Shown here: piece by piece, positions 33,531 through 44,622 of the stretch | Layout of the letters: every line of letters starts with the position of its first letter | Numbering within the stretch: position 1 is the stretch's first letter | DNA from: Mauremys mutica | Taxonomy: Eukaryota; Chordata; Testudines; Geoemydidae | Assembly: GCF_020497125.1 (NCBI RefSeq) | Contig: NC_059072.1 | Coordinates: 76,825,697 to 76,889,696, forward strand | Length of the DNA stretch: 64,000 bases | Direction of reading: 5' to 3' | Notes under the pieces: model-generated | Seen by the model: the letters and a program-made list of their open reading frames with translations, nothing else | Databases searched by the model: none | Told to the model about the DNA's origin: nothing | Made by a program: the position numbers and the translations under genes

Positions 33531-34729
33531 TCACGTTACCCCTGTATTTTTGGCCCGGGTTAGTTGGTCTGTTCCCACCAACTTCCCTGAGACCAGCGTG
33601 ACAGCACTTCCGGAATCTATTAATGCTATGGTTTTTATACCATTCATTTTTACTGGTCTGGTATATCCATGTGAGGTCATTGTGACCCCAACCAGGCCGA
33701 TTAGGCCACATTGCTCCCCATAATTCCTGAGATTACACTGCATAGGTTCTTCCTTGTTGGGGCATTGGGCTGCTATATGCCCCAATTCCCCACACTCATA
33801 ACACCGCCCCCTTATTCCGGTTGTCACCCTCTGCCTGGGGCTATTTGACCGGCCCCCCATCTCTTTTCCCAAACCCCCAGGTCCCTTCCTGGCCTCGAGC
33901 CATTCCTCGGTGTCTTTCCTCCCGGTTACAGTTCTCCTATAGGTCTCGACAGCCTGGGGCCTTGGGTTTGGGGTTGGCTTCCTGGATTGCCGTGTCTCCC
34001 CGCCTGGGGTCTGGAACAGTTCGCGGGCTGCCAGTTGTCTTTCCACGAGGGAGACCAACTCATCATAGGTAGAGGGATCATTCTGGCCAACCCAAGACCT
34101 GAGACCTGGTGGTAGCCCCCTCATATATCGGTCCAATACCAGTACCTCCATCACCTTCTCAGAGCTAAGGGCCTCAGGGTGCAGCCATTTCCAGGTCAGG
34201 TGTATCAGGTCAAACAATTGTGATCGGGGTGTCTTGTCCTCCGTAAACCGCCACTCATGGAACCTTTGGGCTCGCAATGCCGTCGTTACTCCAAACCTGG
34301 CCAGGATCTCTGCCTTCAGCTGGGAATAATCTGCTGTGGCCTCTGCAGACATATCGTAGTAGACCTTCTGGGCTTCCCCACACAGGAATGGGGCAAGGAT
34401 ACCAGACCATTGATCTTGGGACCAGGACTCCCGCAGGGCTGCTCTTTCAAAAGCCAGGAGGTATGCCTCCACATCATCTTCCTGTGTCATTTTCTGTAGG
34501 CAATGGCTAGCCCGTATGGTCCGGGTCCCTTCCCAGTTGCGATTCTGCTCCATAAGGGCCTTCATTTGGTTCACCAGGTCTTTCAGCAGGGCTCGGTCCT
34601 GAGCAGCCTGACTCATCAACAAATGATTGGTCTCCTGCTGCATTCTAGTCACCTCCTGTTGGGCGGTTGCTTGGACCCGGGTAGCTGGGCCGCGGTGGCT
34701 TGTATAAGGGCCTTGACCACGTCGTCCAT
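33531..34729 (-). pseudogene. gag: Gag with SCAN-like capsid and protease start, minus-strand Gypsy element
   Basis: The natural start is probably the ATG ending at 34729 ([14 protein letters not shown]). A small frame slip near 34680 separates it from the long open segment beginning at 34652. In that segment a SCAN-like capsid covers about residues 131-210 ([20 protein letters not shown], then [11 protein letters not shown] and LVERQLAAR), preceded by an N-terminal capsid half. A CCHC knuckle lies at 284-297 (CYEC...GHIAAQC) and the protease active site DSG at 346-348. The segment ends at TGA 33531-33533 inside the protease. SCAN domains of vertebrate zinc-finger factors are thought to derive from such gags. 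Confidence 0.9.
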
Positions 34730-34781
34730 CTTAAGGATGGGAGGGTTTTGCCTAACTCTGGTCTATGTTCCCAGCGTGCAT

Positions 34782-34799
34782 ATCCCACCCCTGACACCA
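34782..34799 (-). promoter_or_regulatory. Primer binding site, tRNA-Leu
   Basis: Element-strand TGGTGTCAGGGGTGGGAT matches the complement of a tRNA-Leu 3' end (TGGTGTCAGGAGTGGGAT as I recall it) with one difference. It begins two bases inside the 5' LTR end. Confidence 0.8.
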
Positions 34800-34801
34800 C
34801 G

Positions 34802-35411
34802 TGTGGCAAATGGCTGGCACTATTATGATGGGTCTCGCGCTTTCTCTTCTTTAGGGGGGGTTCAGGGCACCATTTCTTGCCCCTGAATCAGAATATTAAT
34901 TGCTCCACTAGTGTCTTTGAGGAGTGGAGTGGAGAGGGAGGGATCTGGGCCCGCCCTCTACTCCAGGTCCCAGCCCAGGGGCCCTGAGGATAGTGGTGAA
35001 CCACTTGAACTGGTGGTTCCTTCCCCTGGGCTACTTCCCTCTCCTGCCCTTCAGCTTGTGGGGGCTTCCTGCCCTCCCTCTGCACAAGCCCGGTGCCCCT
35101 TACCTAGGGTCTTGGACTTCTTAGCCCACCGCAGCACTCCTCCAAACTTTCCTCTGCTTCTCTTCAAACTGTTCTCTGCTCCAACCAAACCTTCTTGCTC
35201 CAACAACCCACACTGTCTGACCTGAAGCAGGGGTTTATATCATGTGACTCACTGCTGGTACTCTAATTGGCTTCAGGTGCTCTAATTGGCTTCAGGTGCT
35301 CTAATTGGCTTCAGGTGCTCTAGTTAATCTATAGCAAACCTTCCACCCCTTGCAGGGAATAAGGCTCCCTGCTAACACTCTCCTGCTGCCCTCTGGCCAT
35401 GCTGTATCACA
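34802..35411 (-). repeat. 5' LTR of minus-strand Gypsy element (610 bp)
   Basis: Same termini as 29667-30302. It has three copies of the TCTAATTGGCTTCAGGTGC-type unit (two in the other LTR) and fewer CTCCAACCAAAC units. Confidence 0.95.
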
Positions 35412-35415
35412 CTAG

Positions 35416-36122
35416 TTTTAAATAAAGTTATGTGCCTAATTGGGATAGAATGATAGAAGGCTTTAGTTCACCTGTGGGTTTTTCCTGAAATTATAAAAGC
35501 CTCACTTGGGGGTGCTCTGAGACACAGAATTGGTGCTGGGCTAGGAGGTTGTGAAGGGAGGAAATCTCTAAAAGTGTTTTGCCTGGAAATGTTTTATTTA
35601 GCAGCTCTTTGTCCTCGAAAGCTATTCCCTCAGTAGCATTTTACCTTTCACTGGTTTTGTCTAGAGAAGCATTCCCTGGAGGCTTTTTATCCCCTCGTGG
35701 GAGGGAATGTATTTATTATATGTTTTTCTTAAGGTCTTTAAAGTTTACACTATTTTTCACTTGGGCACACTTTATATCATTGCCCAAAGTAAATACTACA
35801 GCACAGAAGGCCTATAGACCTGAGCTAGGCTAACTTTCCTCACCGTCTCTCCAAATTTTTCTTTTTGAATAAAAGAGTTAGTCTTTTGCATTATGTGATG
35901 TTAATATATTTTATTCCATCTCTTGAGAGGCTGGAATCAGAGAGGGTAAATAGGCTTTACAATGCAATGTGTCTGACACTGAAGTACTTCTTATCAAAAG
36001 CAATATAAATTGACTTGCACACGAGGAATCTGTTTGGAGACTATTTGGGGCAGCACATAAAACTAAGTGTTATAAATTTACAGCATTTCGCTTAAGCTCC
36101 CCAGAATTAGGTTCATAACTTT
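35416..36122. other. Intergenic DNA, possible old LTR fragment
   Basis: Contains TATAAAAG (about 35494) and AATAAAAG (about 35868) but no paired LTR or ORF. No gene seen. Confidence 0.3.
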
Positions 36123-36135
36123 CATTTGTATTTCA

Positions 36136-36325
36136 AGTATCAGAGGGGTAGCCGTGTTAGTTTGGATCTGTAAAAGCAGCAAAGAGTCTTGTGGCACCTT
36201 ATAGACTAACAGGCGTATTGGAGCATGAGCTTTCGTGGGTGAATACCCACTTCATCGGATGCATCGGAGGCAAGCTCATGCTCCAAAACGTCTGTTAGTC
36301 TATAAGGTGCCACAAGACTTTGCTG
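36136..36325 (-). mobile_element. Short Penelope-like insertion with hammerhead-like core and 5' inversion
   Basis: Flanked by a perfect 13-bp duplication CATTTGTATTTCA (36123-36135 and 36326-36338). Two arms of about 56 bp (36176-36231 and 36271-36326) are inverted copies that differ by a 2-base indel and a few substitutions. Between them the minus strand reads CCGATGA, then a GTGGGT/ACCCAC stem with ATTC loop, then GAAA: the hammerhead ribozyme core pattern (CUGANGA-stem II-GAAA), with C in place of U at the second core position. Hammerheads are known in Penelope-like elements. The inverted arms then extend the helix next to GAAA. Confidence 0.65.
36230..36258 (-). ncRNA. Hammerhead-ribozyme-like motif
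   Basis: The core CCGATGA is 36258-36252, stem II is 36250-36245 with 36240-36235, and GAAA is 36234-36231. The next bases (GCTCATGCTCC) pair with an upstream inverted copy (GGAGCATGAGC), giving a long stem III. The U-to-C change in the core and the lack of a clear stem I make cleavage activity doubtful. Confidence 0.5.
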
Positions 36326-36339
36326 CATTTGTATTTCAT

Positions 36340-36795
36340 TCATTCCACAGCACAGTTGTACAGTTGGTCAAATTTTAGGTGTTTTTGCTTAAGTTGTTTG
36401 AGTGGCATTGCAACGTGCTATTAAAAAGGGAACCCTTCTTTGTACAAGACCTGGATTGTATCTCCTGGCCTGAAACAGAAGAGTATAGACTAGGCACATT
36501 GGAGAAATGACACATTCAGGTGTGGGGGAAAGCATGTGGCTTTCATCACTTTCTGGCTGACTTAGGATAAATACTGGGCTCTGCAGGAAACTACATGTAG
36601 CTCTCTTTGTCAGGAGGAAAGTTAACATGGAATTGAGTGAGGAGTCAAACAGTAAAGTTCCTCTGAACCTTCCCTCCCTGATAGAATTAAAACAAAAGAA
36701 TACTAAATTTTGGTGGGAAATATCAGTTAGCACAATGAGATGGGGAGGTGCACTTTCCATAAGTAAACATGAAGCACATTGAAGGAATTATAATA
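36340..36795. other. AT-rich intergenic DNA
   Basis: No gene recognised; the 123-codon minus ORF at 36389-36760 has no family features. Confidence 0.45.
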
Positions 36796-36797
36796 TT

Positions 36798-37020
36798 ACT
36801 AACAACAGTTAGCCAATACATAGCACCTCTCGCTTTCAAAGTGCCTTACATCCAATAGCTAATCAGACCTCATAACAACTTTGTGAGATAAATAAGAATT
36901 ATATCTCCCTCTTACAGATGAGAAACGTAGAGAGGTTAAATGACTTGCCAATTGCACAGAGGGAAGAAGTGCTAGCCGGAATTGGACCTCCTTGGTTCCA
37001 AGTTCTGGGCTCAGACCACA
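36798..37020 (-). repeat. MIR SINE relic
   Basis: Reads as a reverse-oriented MIR: AAAGTGCCTTACA, CCTCATAACAACTTTGTGAG, CTCTTACAGATGAGAAAC, AGAGAGGTTAAATGACTTGCC, AATTGCACAGAG and an end near GGTTCCAAGTTCTGG. An ancient tRNA-derived element, transcriptionally dead. Confidence 0.65.
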
Positions 37021-37024
37021 AGTA

Positions 37025-38146
37025 CTTCTCTCTTCTAAATAAAAGGATTGATTCTTTTTTAAGTATCAGGAACTTTTTTCTATTTCTCAGTACTTCTCCC
37101 TGAGCTCTGCTAGAGCTACATTAAGTAATATATAGTTCTTCAATAAGTGGGTACTACCACATTTAGAGGTTTTACGAACCAAATTGGCCCATATCTATTG
37201 ATGCTGGAAAATATACAATATCCTATTGGCAAAGACTGGCTTCCTTTAATATAATGCTTGTTTGTATTCTCTGAAGAACTTCTGTGTAAAATTTGATTAA
37301 GATAAGCCACTGGCAGATTTGACATGCTCTAACAAGGAATCCTTTTTTTTTCCTGCAGAAGAAAACCTTTTTATGTTGAAAGAACACACAAAGTATCTTG
37401 AACCACATAATGTCTGAAACAAATCACAATTCAAAATGTTGCATCTTAACCATATAAGATTAAATTTGTTTTCATGTTCAAACTTTACTTCACTTTAGCT
37501 TTAATGAATATAAAAGATACCAGAACATAACCTGAAGAAACATTTTGCTGGTATCTGATTTTTTTCACATGACTCCAGCAAAGCATTAAACCTTTCTAAT
37601 TCATATAATCAGTCTTATTCCAACTCACTGCATGTGCAAACCATCTAGACCATATATATTTAATCTATAAAAGCTCTCCTCACAGTGTCTCTGGGCATTG
37701 GATAATATGAATAAAAAAATACTCGTGAGAATTATTTCTACCAGGCCAGCCACAAACTTTAACCCATATAAAATACTCCTCTCTCATAATGTAATTATGA
37801 GAAGGATAAATGTCAAATCAGAAGAACTAGTAAAATAAAAAAAATAATTAATTCCCTCCTCTGTATCTACCAGTGAATATTTTCATCTATGTATATATCT
37901 TTTAGGGTGTATGGTCTTTAAATGTGTCCCACATAGATTCAAATACAATGTTGGAACTTATATCTCTTGGTCGATGCTGCTAACAGAATCAACCCTTGCA
38001 AACAAGAACCCTCGGGCAGGTGATTTAATTGCCCAATATCAACTTTGATGATCTCTCTAGGTGGAAAAAGCAGAATCACACAAGTGATCCCATTTTCCTC
38101 AACCACAACAGGGAGGTGGGTCAGCAAAAATATAGGGTATTAAATG
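37025..38146. other. AT-rich intergenic DNA
   Basis: No gene or clear repeat. Confidence 0.5.
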
Positions 38147-38159
38147 CTAACAAGTGTAA

Positions 38160-38258
38160 AGTGTAGTTGTAGCCAAGTCAGTCCCAGGATATTAAAAAGA
38201 CATATTAGAGAGACAAGATGGGTGAGGAAGAAGATATTACCTCACCCACCTTGTCTCT
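38160..38258. mobile_element. Short insertion with inverted repeat and target duplication
   Basis: Flanks CTAACAAGTGTAA (38147-38159) and CTAACAGGTGTAA (38259-38271) form a 13-bp duplication with one mismatch. Inside, AGAGAGACAAGATGGGTGAG (from 38207) and CTCACCCACCTTGTCTCTCT (to 38260) are inverted with a 12-base loop. The plan matches 36136-36325: an inverted 5' end plus a duplicated target. Family membership (Penelope-like) is inference. Confidence 0.55.
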
Positions 38259-38271
38259 CTAACAGGTGTAA

Positions 38272-38895
38272 GGGCATCAGCAAGGACACCTAACCTACAT
38301 TCATTGTTAGACGGTGATCATCGGCCTGCAAGACTAATGCACTATCAATGCTGTAGCTAGGTCAAAAGTTTGTTAATTCTGCTATTGCAAAGTCACTTTT
38401 TAAGACTCATATATCAGAAGATAGCTTATTTGCAAGATGTGATGTACAGGTCCAATTGAAATTCTAACTTCAGTGAAGTGTGACTGGATTTTCTCAGTTG
38501 CTGGATGTTTCAATTACACTCATGTTTATATATTTTATGATTTAAGATGTCAGTGCTGCTAAGATAGATATGGTCTTATTTTTAACTTGCCCACATCACA
38601 ATTTAGTGCAATTTTATTTATGGCTAGTGATGGCTAGGTTAATAAAATATACACCACATATCACTGCTACCAATTGACATTGCCAAATAACTTACAAATA
38701 TGCTGTTTCCGAGAAAACGTCTTAGTATTTGCCATTTTTTCTGGGGGTTTGTTGCTGGTTTTATTTTACTTCTACTGAGATTTTTTTTTAAATAAATAGT
38801 GCCAAAGGCACTCAGGATAGTAGATTGGTACCTCTTTATTGCCATATACCTAATTAAAAATATCTGTGCCTTAGGTAAAGAAGGTTACCTAAAAT
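38272..38895. other. AT-rich intergenic DNA
   Basis: No gene or clear repeat. Confidence 0.5.
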
Positions 38896-38897
38896 TT

Positions 38898-39076
38898 GCA
38901 GTGGGATAACTCAGTGGTTTGAGCATTGGCCTGCTAAACCCAGTGTTATGAGTTCAATCCTTCAGGGGGCCACTTAAGGATCTGGGGCAAAAATTGGTCC
39001 TGCTAGTGAAGGCAGGGGGCTGGACTTGATGACCTTTCAAGGTCCCTTTCAGTTCTAGGAGATTGGTTTATCTCCA
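38898..39076 (+). mobile_element. tRNA-derived SINE with CR1-like tail
   Basis: The head reads GGGATAACTCAGTGGTTTGA (A-box region), an anticodon-loop-like CTGCTAA, and B box GAGTTCAATCC. The body is GGGGGCCACTTAAGGATCTG, and the tail GGACTTGATGACCTTTCAAG with TCAGTTCTAGGAGA resembles CR1 3' ends, consistent with mobilisation by CR1 machinery. The cloverleaf is degenerate, so it is not a functional tRNA gene. Confidence 0.8.
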
Positions 39077-39079
39077 ATT

Positions 39080-40145
39080 ATTTCTTTCCTATGAAGAATG
39101 CCTAAGGTCTGTTGCAAATACTGATTCATTGATTTTAACGGCAGAAGGGAACACTATGGTAATCTATTCTGACTTCCTTCATAATGCAGGCCATGGAACT
39201 TCATCCAGTAATTGTTACAGTACAATGAATTATTTTTCTTTATACTACAGTACTTAAAGGAAGTCTCACTGAGCACAATAACATACAGTTGAACTAGGTT
39301 GGAGCTAATGTTATGGAAAAGGAATTTAAGTTTTTAAGGATGATTTCTGTAATTTTTTTGTCACAACTAGGAGGCTTAGAACCTATGTAGAACCTGAATA
39401 TTTATATTCTGATTTAGAGTTCTTGACAAGCTTGTCTTTGCTGCGCTACTGTTAGTCTACTAGAACTGTGTGACTCACAAGAGGGCAAAAAAAGAGCTGG
39501 ACAGAAACGAAAAGAAATCCACATGTGCAGTCAATGGAAAGGCATGGGAGGAACTTGTTACACTACCAATCAAGGCCAAGAAGGAAAACCTGTGATTGAC
39601 AGAGGAATGAAAAATAAGCAATTTTCATTGTCCATTCTGTAGTAAAAATAAAGGAGTACTAGACTAAGTGCATAAAATTTAAAATTGTAAAGGAAAATCT
39701 ATTACTTTAGTTTTGGTTGGATCATTGTAATTTCATTCCAGTGTGTTTTCTAGTAATAGTGATGTTTTTGGGCCTCAGGTCTTCAATAAAGCTGCAAGAT
39801 TGTCTGCTATACTTAAATCTTGCATGTTCTGGGACTTCTCAAATTGGAAGTATACTACATATTAATATTCTAGGGAGGAGAGAGTGTTGGGGATCTCCTT
39901 GCATTCAGTAAGTAGGTCAGGAGTTTGCTTTTCATGATGAGGGAGGGAGAGTGAGGAGGCATTTAACCCTGCCTGATCTGAACCTTTCAAAATGGTTTAG
40001 ATTCACTTTAATGCAGGTAAAGAATGAGGTTTGTTGTACTCTTCTATGTACCTTAAGATGTTTTTTTGTTTGTTTTTAAGACCTGAAGTGAAATTAAATT
40101 GCATTTTTTTTCAATATCCTACATTGTCATCTATGAATATAGAGA
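39080..40145. other. AT-rich intergenic DNA
   Basis: No gene or clear repeat. Confidence 0.5.
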
Positions 40146-40148
40146 AAG

Positions 40149-40556
40149 GGGCATGGTCTAGTTGTTACAGCAAGGAACTGGGCTACACAAATGACTAATT
40201 AGTAGTCCCAACCCTGACAGTGAGGATCTAATTTTCAGTGCTAGATTTATGCTGTTGTAATGATAGTGCATGTAAATCAGGCATTTCCATGCAGTTGATT
40301 GATTAGTTACATAACTGGTAATTTCTGTGTAAAAAAATCTTCATTTGCACATAAAATTGTGACAATTGCCTGAGCATAAAGGTACATGTAATTTTATGTA
40401 TATAGTTACTGACTTTCTCTTCACTATTCCTAGGCCAGGTCACAGGAATCTGTCAACCTCAGTTTCTATATCTGTACAATAGAGGGAATAATGCTTGGTC
40501 ATCTACCTCACAAGAGTGTTGGGAAAACTTTTTGGATGATATAAAACACTAAGGGC
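40149..40556 (+). repeat. Probable MIR SINE split by about 200 bp
   Basis: A tRNA-like head GGCATGGTCTAGTTGTTACA then GCAAGGAACTGGG lies at 40149-40190, and MIR-like 3' sequence (CCTCAGTTTCTATATCTGTA then CAATAGAGGGAATAATGC) at 40457-40500. The intervening 40232-40430 is unrelated AT-rich DNA. The two could also be separate old repeats. Confidence 0.4.
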
Positions 40557-40559
40557 TAA

Positions 40560-42235
40560 ATCCTATGCTTTTTTCCCCTCCAGCCACGTAGCACAAAGAG
40601 AGCTGGAGCACTTTTATTATCAACTCAGTTCAAGCCAAATTTGTCTGGAAGTCTGCAAAATCATACTTTCCAATTTCATGTTTTATTTTCCACTTGTGAA
40701 AAGTAGAAAAGGACTGACTTGACTGACATTAGAAATTGGGTTAAATCCATCCCAGTAAGTAGAGGATTAATTGTTAGACATTTTTTTCCCCTGGTGTAAG
40801 TATCTGATATGCTTCATTTCAAAAAAGCTATATAAACTTGGACGCTTGCCTTTGCCAGTATATCCAATGCAAATAAGGTGAGGACAGGAATTGAGGAACA
40901 TCACTGGTGTACTATAATATTTTATGGATGTATTGAATTTTGGGATATAGTTTCCTCACCTTCACTTTTCTTAGTCTGAATAATTTATCCATTGGGCCCG
41001 ATTCTGTGAGGCCATCATTACTTTGTTTTCATTGTAGTAGAGCCCAGAAGGCCCAGTCTAAGACCAGGACATCATTTTTTCAAGGCATTGTATATACATC
41101 AATGATAAAAAGATACCCAAGGTTGCTTCCAAAAGCAAGTTAAGACTTTTCCAGTTATTATTGGAACAAGTAAGACTGTGTATTTCCAGGCTAATAAAAT
41201 TTAAAGTTACTCCAATGCATAATACATAGATCCAAGAGGTCAGCAACATTTGTGTTACTGGGGAAAAAAATCCATTTTAGAATAGAATAGGACATTTTCC
41301 AACTATCTGAACTTCATTTGATCCTTACATTTCCTTGGCACCTTCTCCTCATTTTTCCCATTTGTATGTGTGTCAGTTTGAGGATAGCAAAATATAATAG
41401 CGTAATTATCTGCATTTTTGGTATATACATGTCTGTTGTCTGAATTCTTCTGAGTATCTGATTAGAAAACAGTTCAATAAAAATATTCCAAAACTAAAAA
41501 ATTCACACCACAGTTTATATCCAGTAATTACCAAAAAGGGAATTATTTAATGGTGATCTGGATGACTCTAGGATTAACTACCATATGTACATTGACATTA
41601 ATACCAAGAGCTGTGTGTTTTCTGGCTGAAATACAAATACCATCTTGAAGAGAGCAAATCTCTAAGTTAACCATAAATTCAAGCAAGTTTCACAGCTTGC
41701 TGTATGCAAGAAGTACATGAAAAGCTGGGTAACCTTGCCCCTTGCAGATTTTACAATGTTTAGTTCAGTGTCATGACATCAGAAGAAAAATCTTTTGAAA
41801 TATGACAACTTAAATTTAACATAGTTGAGCTAATATGAATCCATATTCAATCACAGGAAATGAAAATAGAGACCCAAAGACTCATGTTTTTGTGTGTTTC
41901 TAAAATTAATTTTAAAAAAGCCTATACAGCAGACTGACTAGTGAAAAAACCTGATTTATGAATGTAGTCAGGAATCCAAGATAATAGTTCTATTTGCTAC
42001 TCTTTATGGGCCTGTTTTACTCATGAGTGTTCAGACAACTACCATGTATTTAAAAATGTTTATGAACAGTGACATTTTAATGAAGTATTATTCTTCTGAA
42101 AAATTGTACCAGAATTTCAGTATTCATTGGTAGGTTTTGTTAATTGTCATTTGCCTGTTTAGACTGTCCAGTCATGCAACAGAATGGATAACATGACTTA
42201 GGTGACCAATTACACTACATGGATAATGAGTAAGG
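40560..42235. other. AT-rich intergenic DNA
   Basis: No gene or clear repeat. Confidence 0.5.
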
Positions 42236-42236
42236 C

Positions 42237-42460
42237 TGTGAGTCTGTCACAGAGGTTATGGATTCCATGACTTTCCAGGACCTCCGGGACTTCCGCAGTG
42301 CCCCCCTCACTGCAGCAGCAGCAAGGCTCATGGGCCCCCAGGTCCTGCCCCCCCCTCAGCAACAGCGGTGGTCCTGGGCAGCGCACCACCAACCAGCGCT
42401 AGCCGGAGGCACCCATGGTGCCCCTGGGCCGCCCCCAAAGCTCCCATTGCACTGATAGAC
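42237..42460. repeat. GC-rich repeat fragment
   Basis: Begins CTGTGAGTCTGTCACAGAGG then TTATGGATTCCATGACTTTC and continues GC-rich with AGCAGCAGCA-type runs. It differs sharply in composition from its AT-rich surroundings, so it is probably an inserted repeat. Family not named. Confidence 0.4.
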
Positions 42461-43315
42461 CATTCCTGATTGGCAGTTTTCCTCTTATATCTTACAATGA
42501 TGCCTAGGGGGAAAGCAAGAATGGAACTAGAAACTGTATAAATATAGAATAAGAGAGAGTCTTTGCTCCAAACAGCTCACAGCCAAGACAAAAGGTTAGG
42601 GGAAAGGGATAGTGAACAATGTGATGGCAGCAAATGCCATAGTACTTCCACAGTTTGTTCTGTTTTGTTTTGGTTTTTTTGCAGTGTTTTTGTTTTGTTG
42701 TTTAAATCCTGACATTGGGGTTGTCAGGAGGGGGTTGGGAAGAGCTGGAGTAAATAGACAATCAGCACAAGTTTAGTTGTCTAGAGCTCAAACTGCAGAA
42801 AGCAGTCTGATGACATCCCCAGTTTCCATTGGCCCCTGCTTGAACTGTTTTCTGCAGCTGTTGTGCTGACTGCACTCTGTGGCAGCTCCTCCCTGAAGTT
42901 TTTATTCCCCCCCAAAGGCCACACATGGCTGGTGGGGAGATCTTAATGCTCCCAGAGGGTGCAGGGGTCTCCATTACACAAATCCAGATGTTACTATCTA
43001 AAAAGCCTCACTCTGAAAAACAAAGTTCTTGCAGCCTGTGAATAATTCTTGGAACAGAGCTAATTATGTCACCTTAGTCAGTGAGGTAGCTGTTCTCGGT
43101 ACTAAGTGGGGATCATCTGCAGGGGGCTAAATGGGACATCAGAACTGCTTCCAAAGAAATGAAACCTAAAGACTGCAATATTAATGTACCTGTTTCATTG
43201 GTTTCAGAGTTACACCTACCAAGCCTTGGCTATTTTTCTCAGCAATGGGATCATCAAAATAGGGAACTGGTAGGAATGGCTTAAATCCCAGATTTATGTA
43301 GCATTTTATACATAC
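42461..43315. other. Intergenic DNA
   Basis: No gene or clear repeat; TTTTG-rich stretch near 42658-42702. Confidence 0.45.
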
Positions 43316-43511
43316 ATAAGAATATAAGAACGGCCGTACCGGGTCAGACCAAAGGTCCATCTCTCACAGTAGCTGTCTACCGACAGTGGCCAATGCCAGG
43401 TGCCCCAGAGGGAGTGAACCTAACAGGCAATGATTAAGTGATCTCTCTCCTGCCATCCATCTCCATCCTCTGATGAACAGAGGCTAGGGACACCATTCTT
43501 ACCCATCCTAG

Positions 43512-44099
43512 CTAATAGCCATTTATGGACTTAGCCACCATGAATTTATCCAGTCCCCTTTTAAACATTGTTATAGTCCTAGCCTTCACAACCTCCTCAG
43601 GTAAGGAGTTCCACAAGCTGACTGTGCGCTGCGTGAAGAAGAACTTCCTTTTATTTGTTTTAAACCTGCTGCCTATTAATTTCATTTGGTGACCCCTAGT
43701 TCTTGTATTATGGGAATAAGTAAATAACTTTTCCTTATCCACTTTCTCAACATCACTCATGATTTTATATACCTCTATCATATCCCCCCTTAGTCTTCTC
43801 TTTTCCAAGCTGAAGAGTCCTAGCCTCTTTAATCTTTCCTCATATGGGACCCTCTCTAAACCCCTAATCATTTTAGTTGCCCTTTTCTGAACCTTTTCTA
43901 GTGCTAAAATATCTTTTTTGAGGTGAGGAGACCACATCTGTACACAGTATTCGAGATGTGGGCGTACCATGGATTTATATAAGGGCAATAATATATTCTC
44001 AGTCTTATTCTCTATCCCCTTTTTAATGATTCCTAACATCCTGTTTGCTTTTTTGACCGCCTCTGCACACTGCGTGGACATCTTCAGAGAACTATCCAC
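43512..44099 (-). pseudogene. CR1 ORF2 C-terminal domain
   Basis: Typical CR1 C-terminus: [49 protein letters not shown], and the final WNSLPEEVV and FKRGLDKFM stretch. It ends at what appears to be the natural stop. Confidence 0.88.
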
Positions 44100-44622
44100 G
44101 ATGACTCCAAGATCTTTTTCCTGACTCGTTGTAGCTTAAATTAGCCCCCATCCTGTTGTATGTATAGTTGGGGTTATTTTTTCCAATGTGCATTACTTTA
44201 CATTTATCCACATTAAATTTCATTTGCCATTTTGTTGCCCAATCACTTAGTTTTGTGAGATCTTTTTGAAGTTCTTCACAATCTGCTTTGGTCTTAACTA
44301 TCTTGAGCAGTTTAGTATCATCTGCAAACTTTGCCACCTCACTGTTTACCCCTTTCTCCAGATCATTTATGAATAAATTGAATAGGATTGGTCCTAGGAC
44401 TGACCCTTGGGGAACACCACTAGTTACCCCTCTCCATTCTGAGAATTTACCATTAATTCCTACCCTTTGTTCCCTGTCCTTTAACCAATTCTCAGTCCAT
44501 GAAAGGACCTTCCCTTTTATCCCATGACAGCTTAATTTACATAAGAGCCTTTTGTGAGGGACCTTGTCAAAGGCTTTCTGGAAATCTAAGTACACTATGT
44601 CCACCAGATCCCCCTTGTCCAC
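44092..44622 (-). pseudogene. CR1 ORF2 reverse transcriptase core
   Basis: Contains RT motif A (YLDFQKAFDKVPH), SGVPQGSVLGPILFNLFIND and the catalytic box FADDTKLL, followed by the thumb region. Both catalytic aspartate positions are intact. The frame shifts near 44120. Confidence 0.88.

Larger units (their letters stand above)
29667..35411 (-). mobile_element. Ty3/Gypsy LTR retrotransposon, Gmr1-like, complete but defective
   Basis: A 5745-bp insertion flanked by CTAG (29663-29666 and 35412-35415), a 4-bp target duplication. On the minus strand the order is 5' LTR (35411-34802), tRNA-Leu primer site, gag, protease, integrase, RT-RNase H, polypurine tract and 3' LTR (30302-29667). Integrase precedes RT. 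The LTRs differ by about six substitutions by eye plus copy-number changes in short tandem repeats. The coding frame is one continuous phase from gag to RNase H with six in-frame stops. Confidence 0.95.

Noticed and set aside
34503..34886. 127-codon plus ORF
   Set aside because: Antisense to gag and the 5' LTR of the minus-strand Gypsy element.
38898..38970. Functional tRNA gene
   Set aside because: The cloverleaf is degenerate and the sequence continues into a CR1-like tail, so it is a SINE head.
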